NCBI GenBank assembly: GCA_964420285.1
Contig: CAYQTE010000010.1
Location: forward strand, 36,956 to 100,955
Length of the DNA stretch: 64,000 nucleotides
Direction of reading: 5' to 3'
From: CAYQTE01 sp964420285
GTDB taxonomy: Bacteria; Planctomycetota; Phycisphaerae; Tepidisphaerales; Tepidisphaeraceae
Position 1 is the stretch's first letter, and every line of letters starts with the position of its first letter. The notes beneath the pieces are model-generated. The model worked only from the letters and a program-made list of their open reading frames with translations. It was not told the origin of the DNA and made no database searches. Shown in pieces: positions 17,690 through 26,057 of this stretch. The translations under genes were made by a program, and so were the position numbers.

Positions 17690-18805
17690 ATGTCACGAAC
17701 CAAGTCCCATCGCCCCACGGCCCGTCGTTTGGCGATTGCCTGGATCACTTTGGCCTGTCTGGCCATCGCTTCCGTAAGCTGGCTGCGGCAGCCGACTCCC
17801 GCCGCCGCACAATCCGCAGCGGGTTTAACGCCCGCCGCCACCCAGCCCACGACCAATCCCAAAGAAACCTTCGTGGGAGTTCACGGCCGGCTCAGCGTCA
17901 AGGGCAACAAGATCGTCGACAAGAACGGCAACCCGACCACGCTGCATGGCATGTCCCTGTACTGCTGGGCGCAGCAGGGCTGGCAGTTCTTCAACACCAG
18001 CGCCATCAACCATTTTGCCCAGGACTGGAAATGCACGGCCATCCGCATCGCCATCCGGCCGGGCGATTACAAGTCGAATCCCAAGAAGGAACTGGACAAG
18101 GTCAAGACCGTCATGGACGCCTGCATCGCCAATGGGATTTATGGAATCATCGATTGGCACTCGATGCAGGGGGCGCAGAACGATCTTCAGTCGTCGCAGG
18201 ATTTCTTCTCGGCGGTGGCGACGGCGTACGGCAAGACCCCCAACATCATGTATGAGCCGTGGAACGAGCCGGTGCAGGAAAGCTGGCAGGTCATCAAGGC
18301 GTATCATGAAGCGGTGATCGCCAAGATTCGCGCGATCGATCCGGACAGCATCGTCCTGTGCGGCAACCGCAACTGGGACCAGCAATGTGCCGAGGCATCA
18401 CAGAATCCCATCACCGACTTCAAGAACATCGCCTATACGATCCACTTCTACGCCGCCACCCATAAGCAGTCGCTCCGCAATAACGGCGCGCAGGCGCTGA
18501 AGAACGGCGTGGCGCTCTTTTCCACCGAATACGGCACCAGCTCCGCATCCGGCGGCGGCGCCTACGATCCGGCCGAAACCCAGCTCTGGTGGAACTGGCT
18601 GGACGCGAACAACGTCGGCTGCTGCAACTGGTCGGCCGCCGCCCTGGGCGAAACCTCCGCCGCCTTCCAACCCGGCGCCAGCGCCACCGGCCCGTGGCCC
18701 GATGCCATGCTCAAGCCCTCGGGCCTGATCGTGAGGAATTACATCATGAGCAAATACACGCTGGACGCACAGGTTCCGCCGACCACCGCCCCGGCCGGCA
18801 AGTGA
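17690..18805 (+). CDS. Secreted glycoside hydrolase family 5 (endoglucanase-like)
   Basis: 371 residues. AAAAGGAG stands eight bases before the ATG. The signal region has an Arg-rich N-terminus and LAIAWITLACLAIASVSWL, cleaved perhaps after AAAQ. The GH5 barrel follows: LHGMSLYCW, CTAIRIAIRPGDY, GIYGIIDWHSMQG, and the acid/base glutamate in MYEPWNEPVQ. IHFYAATHKQ is next, then the nucleophile glutamate in LFSTEYGTSSASGGG. The pattern fits GH5 subfamily 2-like cellulases acting on beta-1,4-glucans; the exact substrate cannot be read. A strong terminator follows. Confidence 0.88.
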   Translation: MSRTKSHRPTARRLAIAWITLACLAIASVSWLRQPTPAAAQSAAGLTPAATQPTTNPKETFVGVHGRLSVKGNKIVDKNGNPTTLHGMSLYCWAQQGWQFFNTSAINHFAQDWKCTAIRIAIRPGDYKSNPKKELDKVKTVMDACIANGIYGIIDWHSMQGAQNDLQSSQDFFSAVATAYGKTPNIMYEPWNEPVQESWQVIKAYHEAVIAKIRAIDPDSIVLCGNRNWDQQCAEASQNPITDFKNIAYTIHFYAATHKQSLRNNGAQALKNGVALFSTEYGTSSASGGGAYDPAETQLWWNWLDANNVGCCNWSAAALGETSAAFQPGASATGPWPDAMLKPSGLIVRNYIMSKYTLDAQVPPTTAPAGK

Positions 18806-18824
18806 CCTTCGCAGGCGAATCACC

Positions 18825-18858
18825 AGGAGGCTCGATCGCCGATCGAGCCTCCTTTGTT
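18825..18858 (+). terminator. Rho-independent terminator after GH5
   Basis: A perfect 13-base stem (AGGAGGCTCGATC with GATCGAGCCTCCT) with a three-base loop, followed by TTTGTTTG. Confidence 0.88.
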
Positions 18859-19004
18859 TGCGCGACGGACCAATTGAATGGGTCGCCGCCTCCGGCTCCG
18901 CTTGAATTCGCCTGCCGTCGCGGTTTTCGTTTGTCTGCTTGACCGCGGGCGCTCGCCCGGAAATGATGTCACTTGGTTTTCACTTGCTGGGAGAGGATGT
19001 CGCC

Positions 19005-19700
19005 ATGGCGCATTTTTCGGTTCTGGTGTTGACGGCCATGCCGCCGGGGGTGAGCGGGGATTCCAATACGGCGATGGTGAAGGTCGACGGGCGCGAGGCG
19101 CTGTTGCGGAGCGTCGAACTCTTCCTCAATCGCGAGGGGATCAAGCAGATCCAGCTTGTCGTGCTGCCGGACATGCTGGAGGAATACAAGCGGCGCTACG
19201 GCGGGCATCTGGCGTTCAGCGGTGTGAAGATCATAAGCGGCGGGCCGAAGTGGATCGACCAGGCCGCCGCGGCCGCCGATAAGCTGGCCGAGGAAACGAC
19301 GCACGTGGTCATCCACGACGCCGCCCGCCCGGCGGTGCCGTCGATGGACATCGATGCGCTTCTGGAAGCCGCGGAAAAGAAGCCGATCGTGGCCCTGACC
19401 GCCCCGCTGCGCGCGGGTTTGCTGGAGATTGATGAAGGCGGCGGCGCGGTGGCGGCGCATCCGGCGTCACATTTTGTATCGCTGCTGTGGCCGCAGGTCT
19501 TCCGCAAGGACAAGTTCGGGGAGATGGCCCGCTCGCGCACCGAGCCGCATCCATCAACGCTGAGCCTGGTTCGTGGCTCGGCCTTGAACATCCGCGTGCA
19601 ATCCGCCGCCGACGCGGGGTTGGTGAAGACCATGCTGACGATGCTCCCCAAACCCAGGATCCGGCCGCCCAACAGCCCGTTTGAAGAGGCGCAGTGGTGA
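19005..19700 (+). CDS. IspD-like nucleotidyltransferase-fold protein lacking the N-terminal signature
   Basis: 231 residues from the ATG at 19005, with GAGAGG eight bases upstream. Length and several blocks match IspD (2-C-methyl-D-erythritol 4-phosphate cytidylyltransferase): VDGREALLRSVELFL, IKQIQLVVLP, and THVVIHDAARPAVPSMDIDALL. The nucleotide-binding loop AAGxGxRM...PK is absent, however. The N-terminus reads FSVLVLTAMPPGVSGDSNTA, without the catalytic Arg and Lys at the usual places. It may be a divergent or non-catalytic IspD, or another member of the GT-A-like cytidylyltransferase family. A complete IspD should exist elsewhere if the MEP pathway is used. Confidence 0.7.
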   Translation: MAHFSVLVLTAMPPGVSGDSNTAMVKVDGREALLRSVELFLNREGIKQIQLVVLPDMLEEYKRRYGGHLAFSGVKIISGGPKWIDQAAAAADKLAEETTHVVIHDAARPAVPSMDIDALLEAAEKKPIVALTAPLRAGLLEIDEGGGAVAAHPASHFVSLLWPQVFRKDKFGEMARSRTEPHPSTLSLVRGSALNIRVQSAADAGLVKTMLTMLPKPRIRPPNSPFEEAQW

Positions 19701-19807
19701 GCGGGCGATCGCTGACGGCCTTTCTGGCACCGGCGCGATTCGCTTGACGTTGGCACTTGGGCCGGCAGAATGGGGATTGATTAAGGTATAGTGTATTCAC
19801 GGAGTCA

Positions 19808-20833
19808 ATGACACGCATGTCCGATGTTCTGGCCACGATCGATCAGGTTTCTCGTGAGGCCGATGCCGAACTGGCACTGGTTCGCGACGCGGACCAGCTT
19901 GAGCAGTTCCGCGTCAAATACCTTTCTGCCAAGGGAAAAGTCGCACAACTGATGACGCTGCTGGGCCAGGTTCCCAAGGACCAGAAGCCCGTCGTCGGCC
20001 AGCGAGCCAACGCCGTGAAGCTTCACGTCCGCGAAGGCTACGACGGCAAAAAGATCGGGATTGAGCAATTCGCCTCGGCCGGTGAGGTGCCGATCGACGT
20101 GACCGAACCGGGCAAACCGCCGCGGCTGGGGAATCGGCACATTCTCACGCGCGTGATCGACGAGTTGGCGGATTTGTTCGGGCGGATGGGGTTTGCCCGC
20201 GCCGCAGGGCCGGAGGTTGAGGACGAATTCCACAATTTCGTCGCGCTGAACATCGCCGCCAGCCATCCGGCCCGCGATCCGCTGGATAACTTCTATCTGG
20301 CCCGCTCGCGCCCTGACAGCCCGATGCGGCTGCTGCGCACGCAGACCAGCACGGTGCAGATTCGCGTCATGGAAACGACCAGGCCGCCGATCCGCGTGGT
20401 CATCCCCGGCCGGGTCTATCGGCCCGACACGCACGATCAGACGCACCTGTCGATGTTCCATCAGCTTGAGGCCCTGGTCGTCGATCGCGGCGTGACCATG
20501 ATCGATCTCAAGAGCACGGTCATGCAATTTGTCCAGGCCTATTTCGGACCCGCCACGCGCGTGCGCTTCCGGCCGAGCTTCTTTCCCTTCACCGAGCCAT
20601 CGGCCGAGGTGGACGTGTGGTTCGACCGCGCGGGCGGAAAAGGCCGGTGGATCGAACTGGGCGGTTGCGGGATGGTGCATCCGAACGTGTTTCGATCGGT
20701 GAACATCGACGCCGACGAGTTCAGCGGCTGGGCGTTTGGTTTCGGCGTCGAGCGCATTGCGATGCGGAAATACGGCGTCGAGGACATCCGGTCCTTCGTC
20801 GAGAACGACGTGCGATTCCTTCAACAGTTTTGA
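19808..20833 (+). CDS. pheS: Phenylalanine-tRNA ligase alpha subunit
   Basis: 341 residues. The N-terminal coiled-coil region is followed by class II synthetase motifs: GRVYRPDTHDQTHLSMFHQLEALVVD, FRPSFFPFTEPSAEVDVWF (motif 2 region) and GWAFGFGVERIAMRKYGV (motif 3). It forms an alpha2beta2 enzyme with PheT. pheT is not adjacent, since the next gene is ubiE/menG. The start could be the ATG at 19808 (GGAG three bases before) or at 19817. A TATAGT at 19787-19792 may be the -10 element, but no matching -35 is clear. Confidence 0.95.
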   Translation: MTRMSDVLATIDQVSREADAELALVRDADQLEQFRVKYLSAKGKVAQLMTLLGQVPKDQKPVVGQRANAVKLHVREGYDGKKIGIEQFASAGEVPIDVTEPGKPPRLGNRHILTRVIDELADLFGRMGFARAAGPEVEDEFHNFVALNIAASHPARDPLDNFYLARSRPDSPMRLLRTQTSTVQIRVMETTRPPIRVVIPGRVYRPDTHDQTHLSMFHQLEALVVDRGVTMIDLKSTVMQFVQAYFGPATRVRFRPSFFPFTEPSAEVDVWFDRAGGKGRWIELGGCGMVHPNVFRSVNIDADEFSGWAFGFGVERIAMRKYGVEDIRSFVENDVRFLQQF

Positions 20834-20887
20834 AACCCGACCCGGCCGGCTCTCGTCACGGCCGCCACAGCTCTATAATGTCCACCC

Positions 20888-21688
20888 ATGACCCGCGCCC
20901 CGAGCGATACGGTTTGGAACGATCGCGATCTGACGAATCCGCATGTGGTGGCCGACAAGCGCCGCCGCGTCCAGCGCATGTTCGCCGCCATCGCGCCATG
21001 CTATGACGTCAACAACCGCGTGCATAGCATTGGACTGGATCAATACTGGCGACGCCGGGCGGTGGCGCTGGCGCAACTGCGGCCGGGCGATTCCGTCGTC
21101 GATGTGGCCTGCGGAACCGGCGATCTGTCGCTGGCGTTTGGCCGCGGATTGAAAGGTATCGCCGGACGGCAAGACGTCCCGGCCGCCGGACAAGTCCTGG
21201 GCATCGACTTCACGTTCGAGATGCTTCCGCTGGCCGAGCAGAAGTTGCGCCGGGCTTGCCCGGCTGATTCGCACGCCACGCGCTTTCTCGCCGGCGACGC
21301 CCAGCGATTGCCGCTGCCGGATGCCTGCTGCGATGTGGTCTCGATCGCCTTCGGCATTCGCAACGTCGCCGAGCCCGCCATTGCGATGCGCGAGTTTCAT
21401 CGCGTTCTGCGTCCCCAAGGCCGGGTGATCGTGCTGGAATTCTCCCTGCCGGCCAATCCTGTCCTGCGCAGCCTGTACAACTTCTATTTTCACAAGATCC
21501 TCCCGCGGACCGCAACGCTCATCAGTGGCGACCGCACCGGAGCGTACAAATATCTCCCGCGCTCGGTGGGGACATTCATGCCGCGCACGGCCATGCTCGA
21601 TTCCCTCAGGGCAGCGGGTTTCCGGGATGCGACGGCACATCCGATGACGTTCGGAATCGCGGTCGTCTATCGCGCGATCAAGCGGTGA
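20888..21688 (+). CDS. ubiE: Demethylmenaquinone/ubiquinone C-methyltransferase UbiE/MenG family
   Basis: 266 residues. UbiE/COQ5 features are FAAIAPCYDVNNRVHSIG, the SAM-binding DVACGTGDLSLAFG, FLAGDAQRLPLPD, IAFGIRNVAEP and the C-terminal YKYLPRSVGTF. It methylates demethylmenaquinone or a ubiquinol precursor; in a planctomycete menaquinone is the likelier product, hence MenG. An insert of about 12 residues after the SAM motif (GLKGIAGRQDVP) is longer than usual. It lies 54 bases after pheS. Confidence 0.9.
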   Translation: MTRAPSDTVWNDRDLTNPHVVADKRRRVQRMFAAIAPCYDVNNRVHSIGLDQYWRRRAVALAQLRPGDSVVDVACGTGDLSLAFGRGLKGIAGRQDVPAAGQVLGIDFTFEMLPLAEQKLRRACPADSHATRFLAGDAQRLPLPDACCDVVSIAFGIRNVAEPAIAMREFHRVLRPQGRVIVLEFSLPANPVLRSLYNFYFHKILPRTATLISGDRTGAYKYLPRSVGTFMPRTAMLDSLRAAGFRDATAHPMTFGIAVVYRAIKR

Positions 21689-21739
21689 GAGAGAAAGCAA
21701 CAGCCGCCGATTGTGTCGCGCACGCGATCCCGATCGCTT

Positions 21740-21768
21740 TTGACCGTGTCGGCGTGGCCCGCTATAGT
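21740..21768 (+). promoter_or_regulatory. Sigma70-type promoter of glnA
   Basis: TTGACC and TATAGT with an exact 17-base spacer. The predicted transcript start is near 21775, giving a leader of about 45 bases that contains CGGAGG before the glnA start. Confidence 0.72.
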
Positions 21769-21821
21769 GGACCGTAATCTATCGGGACGCCCGCAACTGT
21801 CGTATTTCGGAGGTTCTGTCC

Positions 21822-23234
21822 ATGAACGCATCGGAAGTTCTTAAGCTCTGCAAGGAAAAGAAGGTCCAGTTCGTCGACCTGCGGTTCATGGATTTCCCCG
21901 GCCTGTGGCAGCACACCACGGCCCCCATGAGCGAACTGACCCCCGAAAGCTTCAATCACGGCTTCGGGTTCGACGGCAGTTCGATCCGCGGCTGGCAGGC
22001 GATCAATGAATCGGACATGCTGCTGGTGCCGGTGGCGGATACGGCGCGCATTGATCCGTTCATGACCCATACGACCATCTCCATCATCTGCGACGTCCGC
22101 GACCCCATTACCAAAAAGGAATACTCCCGCGATCCGCGTTCGGTGGCCCGCAAGACGGCCGCTTTTCTGAAAAAGACCAAAATCGCCGACACCGCCTATT
22201 TCGGGCCGGAGCTTGAGTTCTTCATCTTCGACACGGCGTTTTACGATCAGGGGATCAATTTCGGGAAGTATTACGTCGGCAGCCGCGAGGGAATCTGGAC
22301 GCGCGGCGATGAGGATCCCAGCAATCTGGGATACAAGGTTCGTCTCAAGGAGGGATATTTCCCCACGCCCCCGATGGACACCATGCAGAACATCCGCAGC
22401 GAGATGGTGGCCACGCTGATCGAGCTGGGCATCCCGGTGGAGGCGCATCACCACGAGGTGGCCACCGGCGGGCAGTGCGAGATTGACATGCGCTATCAGG
22501 ATCTGGTCACGATGGCCGACAACGTGATGCAGTACAAATATGTCTGCAAGAACGTGGCGGCGCGGCATGGGAAGGTCGTGACGTTCATGCCCAAGCCGCT
22601 GTTCCAGGACAACGGGTCGGGGATGCACGTGCATTTCAGCCTGTGGAAGGGCGGCAAGCCGCTGTTCGCGGGGAACAAATATTCCGGCCTGAGCGAGATG
22701 GGCCTGTACGCGATCGGCGGCATCCTCAAGCACGCCGGGGCGCTGTGTGCTTTGTGCAATCCGACCACCAACAGCTACAAGCGTCTGGTGCCGGGGTATG
22801 AGGCGCCGGTCAATCTGGTATACAGCAGCCGCAACCGCTCGGCCGCCATTCGCATACCCATGTACAGCGATAATCCCAAGACCAAGCGCATCGAGTTCCG
22901 CTGCCCCGACAGCAGTTGCAATCCCTATCTCGCCTTCAGCGCCATGGTCATGGCCGCCATCGACGGCATCGAGAACAAGATCGATCCCGGCGAGCCGATG
23001 GACAAGAACATCTATCACCTGACCGCCGAGGAATACGAAAAGATCGGCTCGGCCCCCGGCAGCCTGGAAGAGGCCGTCGGCGACCTGGAAAACGATCACG
23101 ATTTCCTGCTCAAGGGCGATGTATTCACGGCCGACGTGATCCATTATTGGGTAAAATACAAGCGCGAGAACGAGATCGATGCGATCCGCCAACGGCCGCA
23201 TCCGTACGAGTTCTGCATGTATTTCGATATTTGA
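21822..23234 (+). CDS. glnA: Glutamine synthetase, type I
   Basis: 470 residues, the usual GSI length, with CGGAGG nine bases before the ATG. Seen are the N-terminal FVDLRFMDFPGLWQH, FGFDGSSIRGWQAI, the ATP site KPLFQDNGSGMHVHFS and the glutamate-binding NPTTNSYKRLVPGYEAP. The adenylylation loop MDKNIYHLTAEE carries the Tyr equivalent to Tyr397 of the enterobacterial enzyme, so control by GlnE is possible. It makes glutamine from glutamate, ammonia and ATP in the cytoplasm. It is monocistronic, with a clear promoter in front. Confidence 0.97.
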   Translation: MNASEVLKLCKEKKVQFVDLRFMDFPGLWQHTTAPMSELTPESFNHGFGFDGSSIRGWQAINESDMLLVPVADTARIDPFMTHTTISIICDVRDPITKKEYSRDPRSVARKTAAFLKKTKIADTAYFGPELEFFIFDTAFYDQGINFGKYYVGSREGIWTRGDEDPSNLGYKVRLKEGYFPTPPMDTMQNIRSEMVATLIELGIPVEAHHHEVATGGQCEIDMRYQDLVTMADNVMQYKYVCKNVAARHGKVVTFMPKPLFQDNGSGMHVHFSLWKGGKPLFAGNKYSGLSEMGLYAIGGILKHAGALCALCNPTTNSYKRLVPGYEAPVNLVYSSRNRSAAIRIPMYSDNPKTKRIEFRCPDSSCNPYLAFSAMVMAAIDGIENKIDPGEPMDKNIYHLTAEEYEKIGSAPGSLEEAVGDLENDHDFLLKGDVFTADVIHYWVKYKRENEIDAIRQRPHPYEFCMYFDI

Positions 23235-23300
23235 GGGACGGTCCGCCGGTCGTTTTCGCCGGGTACAGTCTGAAAGGTCAGTTGCAGAGACGGAGCCGAC

Positions 23301-23534
23301 ATGACGTTGAATAAAGAACAAGTCATGACGGAGGCGATGAAGCTTGACCCGCTGGAAAGAGAGAGTCTAGCCGAGGAACTTCTGCTCAGCGTTCATGAGT
23401 CGGACCGCGCCGAAATTGACGCGGCATGGCTGGCCGAGGCGAAGCGGCGCGAAGCGGCATTCGAGGCGGGCCAGGCAAGCGCCAAGCCAGTCGATAATGT
23501 GATCCAACGGCTTTTGAGCAAGGCGCGAGCGTGA
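23301..23534 (+). CDS. Orphan addiction-module antitoxin (PF09720-type)
   Basis: 77 residues matching the putative addiction module component family: EQVMTEAMKLDPLERESLAEELLLSVHE and DAAWLAEAKRREAAFEAG. In intact modules a ParE/RelE toxin gene begins at the antitoxin stop. Here a GTG overlaps the stop, but that frame closes after seven codons, so the toxin is missing or decayed. The gene sits alone between glnA and waaA. Confidence 0.75.
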   Translation: MTLNKEQVMTEAMKLDPLERESLAEELLLSVHESDRAEIDAAWLAEAKRREAAFEAGQASAKPVDNVIQRLLSKARA

Positions 23535-23616
23535 CGACGCTGATAGGCCCTTAAGCCCGAAACCGCGTTCGCCGCAAGCATGGGAGGGCTGATCCGCTCC
23601 GCGACACAACCTCCGC

Positions 23617-23640
23617 ACCCCTGCGCCTCTGCGTGAGAAT
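23617..23640. repeat. Dispersed repeat GCGCCTCTGCGTGAG, upstream copy at waaA
   Basis: CTGCGCCTCTGCGTGAGAAT here matches the copy at 25330-25357. The two copies flank waaA as direct repeats. Confidence 0.6.
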
Positions 23641-23726
23641 CTTCCTGCCCTCATTTTCGGACGTTGGGTAGTCCTTTTGCACTTTGCATCCTTGCCCAAT
23701 GGCGGTACAACCAAACTGCTGGAATT

Positions 23727-25295
23727 ATGAATTTGTACGACCTGGCCTACCTCTTTGCCCTGATTGGCTCGACACCGTATTGGCTGCTGCGGCCGAGCGC
23801 GCGGCGGAAGGTGGCGGCGGCGCTACAGGACAAGCCCCGCCGCGATGGCGATGCGCCCACCATCATGATCCACGCCGTCAGCCTTGGCGAGATCAACGCC
23901 ACCCGAACCCTCATCGACAAACTCCGCGTCGTCATGCCGGGGATCCACTTCGTCGTCTCCTCGACCACCGACACCGGCCTGGCCCGCGCCACCGATCTCT
24001 ATGCCCAGCAATCCGATATCACGCTCATCCGCTATCCACTGGACTTCTCGTGGGAAGTAACCCGCACGCTCGAAGCGGTCCGGCCGGATGTCGTGGCGCT
24101 CATGGAACTGGAAGTCTGGCCCAACTTCATGCGCATTTGCTCGCAGCGCCAAATCCCCGTCGTGCTCATCAACGCCCGGCTGACGGAAACCAGCTTCAAT
24201 CGCTACCGACGGCTTGGCCCGATCACGCGCAAGATGTTCGGCCGGCTCACCGCGGTCTGCGCCCAGGAGAAATCCTACGCCGATCGTCTTCTGGCGCTGG
24301 GCGCCAGCCCATCGCGCACGCGAATCACCGGCACGATGAAATTCGATACTTCGCCGGTCGCCACCAGCATTCCCGGCGATCTTCAACTGGCCAGCGAAGT
24401 CGGACTCGATCCATTCAACGAACCGATCTGGGTGTGCGGCTCAACCGGTCCCGGCGAAGAACTGATCATCCTTGAGCGCTACCGTGCCATCCTCGGACGA
24501 TTCCCGCGCCTGCGGCTGGTCATCGTCCCCCGCAAACCCGAACGCTTCGACGAAGTCGCCGGACTTATTGTCCAACATCGGTTCTACGTCATCCGTCGCA
24601 GCCGTGCCGCTCGATTCTCCGCCGGGCCCATTCCGCCGGTCATCCTTGGCGACACCGTGGGCGAACTGAAGAAGTTCTATTCGCTGGCCTCGATCGTTTT
24701 TGTCGGCCGATCGCTGGTCGATCTCGGCCAGCGCCAGGCCGGCAGCGACATGATCGAACCGGCCGCTCTGGGCAAACCGGTGATCGTCGGGCCGCACACC
24801 GGGAATTTCGCCGAGCCGATGCGCTGCTTCAAGGCCGCCGACGCCATGCTGATCGTCAAGGACGCCGCGGAACTGGAACAGGCCGTCGCCGTCCTGCTCT
24901 CAACGCCACAGCAGGCCGCCGACATCGGCCGTCGCGCACAGCAGGTCGTCCGCGAGAACCAGGGCGCCACCGTCCGCAACGGGCAAATCGTCTACGACAT
25001 CCTGATCGACAGGATTCTTCCCCCCGAAGCACCGTCCATCAACCCCCAAGCCGAAGCCATCGCCACCGCCGCCATTGCGGATGAATCACCAGGCGCCCCA
25101 TCGCCCATCGCTCTGCCCGCCCGCCCGGCCGCGACCCCATCAGCGCCAGGAAACGATAACGGCCCGCTTCCCCGCCCCAGTCCGATCCCTCCGCCGCCGG
25201 CCCGCACGCTGCGCGGCACAACCATCGCCGACGACCTGCCCCTCCCGCCTCCGGATTTCATCGTCCCCCACGATCCGCCCAAGCCCAATACGTGA
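23727..25295 (+). CDS. waaA: 3-deoxy-D-manno-octulosonic acid (Kdo) transferase
   Basis: 522 residues from the ATG at 23727 (MNLYDLAYLFALIGSTPYWL, an N-terminal membrane anchor). The GT30 N-domain shows IMIHAVSLGEINATRTLID with the conserved Glu. VSSTTDTGLARA, YPLDFSWEVTRTLEAVRPD and ELEVWPNFM follow. The GT-B C-domain has VCGSTGPGEE, the Lys/Arg-rich VIVPRKPERFDEVAGL and IEPAALGKPVIVGPHTGNF. It transfers Kdo to lipid A precursor. The last 80 residues or so are a Pro/Ala-rich tail not typical of WaaA, which is about 420-430 residues. It implies an LPS-type outer membrane. Confidence 0.93.
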   Translation: MNLYDLAYLFALIGSTPYWLLRPSARRKVAAALQDKPRRDGDAPTIMIHAVSLGEINATRTLIDKLRVVMPGIHFVVSSTTDTGLARATDLYAQQSDITLIRYPLDFSWEVTRTLEAVRPDVVALMELEVWPNFMRICSQRQIPVVLINARLTETSFNRYRRLGPITRKMFGRLTAVCAQEKSYADRLLALGASPSRTRITGTMKFDTSPVATSIPGDLQLASEVGLDPFNEPIWVCGSTGPGEELIILERYRAILGRFPRLRLVIVPRKPERFDEVAGLIVQHRFYVIRRSRAARFSAGPIPPVILGDTVGELKKFYSLASIVFVGRSLVDLGQRQAGSDMIEPAALGKPVIVGPHTGNFAEPMRCFKAADAMLIVKDAAELEQAVAVLLSTPQQAADIGRRAQQVVRENQGATVRNGQIVYDILIDRILPPEAPSINPQAEAIATAAIADESPGAPSPIALPARPAATPSAPGNDNGPLPRPSPIPPPPARTLRGTTIADDLPLPPPDFIVPHDPPKPNT

Positions 25296-25308
25296 ATACG
25301 CGGCGAGC

Positions 25309-25330
25309 TGACCGCCAATCGGTCAATATT
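25309..25330 (+). terminator. Possible weak terminator after waaA
   Basis: TGACCG pairs with CGGTCA across a CCAAT loop and is followed by ATATTCT. The stem is short, so confidence is low. Confidence 0.3.
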
Positions 25331-25357
25331 CTCTGCGCCTTGGCGCCTCTGCGTGAG
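25330..25357. repeat. Dispersed repeat GCGCCTCTGCGTGAG, downstream copy at waaA
   Basis: Contains CTCTGCGCCTTGGCGCCTC then TGCGTGAG, sharing its 3' half with 23617-23640 and its TTGGCG part with 12028-12060. Confidence 0.6.
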
Positions 25358-25371
25358 CTGTCAGTCAAGAC

Positions 25372-25938
25372 CTACGACGGCGGCAGCGCCGGCGACGCCG
25401 GGCCGTCCAGACTTCGCTTCCTCACCTTGCCGCCGGAAGCACCCGCCGAGCCCTTTTCCGGCTGCATGCCGCGCATCATCGCGATCACGCCGGTCCGGGC
25501 CAACTCGCGGATTCCGTACGGCTTGAGCAGTTCAATCATCGCCTCGATCTTGGCCTCGGTCCCGGCCAGTTCAACCACCAGGGCCTCGGGCGCCACGTCC
25601 ACGATCTTGCCGCGGAAGAGTTGCACGATCTCGATGACTTCACTGCGGCTGGCCGCTGTGGCCGCAACTGTCACCAGCGCCAGATCGCGCTCGACATACG
25701 CCGTGTCCTTGAAATCCCGCACTTCGACAACCGGCACCAGCTTGGCCAGTTGCTTGCGGACCTGGTCGAGCGTGTTCTCATCGGCGTTAACGACGATGGT
25801 CATCCGCGACCGCACCGGGTCTTCCGTTCGCCCGACCACCAGCGAATCGATATTGAACCCCCGGGCCGCGAACATCCCCGCCACATTCGCCAAAACGCCC
25901 GGCTCGTTGATCACCAAGGCCGATAACACATGCCGCAT
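25372..25938 (-). CDS. ilvH: Acetolactate synthase regulatory (small) subunit
   Basis: 188 residues from the ATG at 25938, with AGAGGAG seven bases upstream. The ACT domain is clear: LSALVINEPGVLANVAGMFAARGFNIDSL and MTIVVNADENTLDQVRKQL, then the second half VIEIVQLFRGKIVDVAPEALVVEL and LLKPYGIRELARTGVIAMMRG. It binds valine and stimulates the catalytic subunit in branched-chain amino-acid synthesis. The catalytic ilvB is not adjacent. A short basic Gly/Pro tail extends beyond the usual end of about 165 residues. Confidence 0.93.
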   Translation of the reverse strand: MRHVLSALVINEPGVLANVAGMFAARGFNIDSLVVGRTEDPVRSRMTIVVNADENTLDQVRKQLAKLVPVVEVRDFKDTAYVERDLALVTVAATAASRSEVIEIVQLFRGKIVDVAPEALVVELAGTEAKIEAMIELLKPYGIRELARTGVIAMMRGMQPEKGSAGASGGKVRKRSLDGPASPALPPS

Positions 25939-26057
25939 GAGCACTCCTCTGGTTGCACCGCATTGTAGTAGCGAACGGCTTTCTTGCACAACCGACCGCC
26001 GCCTCCGCCAATGCGCCGGCTTTGGATTTGTTTGATCGGGGCGCATATAAGAGGGGC

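Noticed and set aside
19744..19792. TTGACG and TATAGT as a pheS promoter
   Set aside because: The spacer is 37 bases, far from 17; only the TATAGT could be a -10 element.
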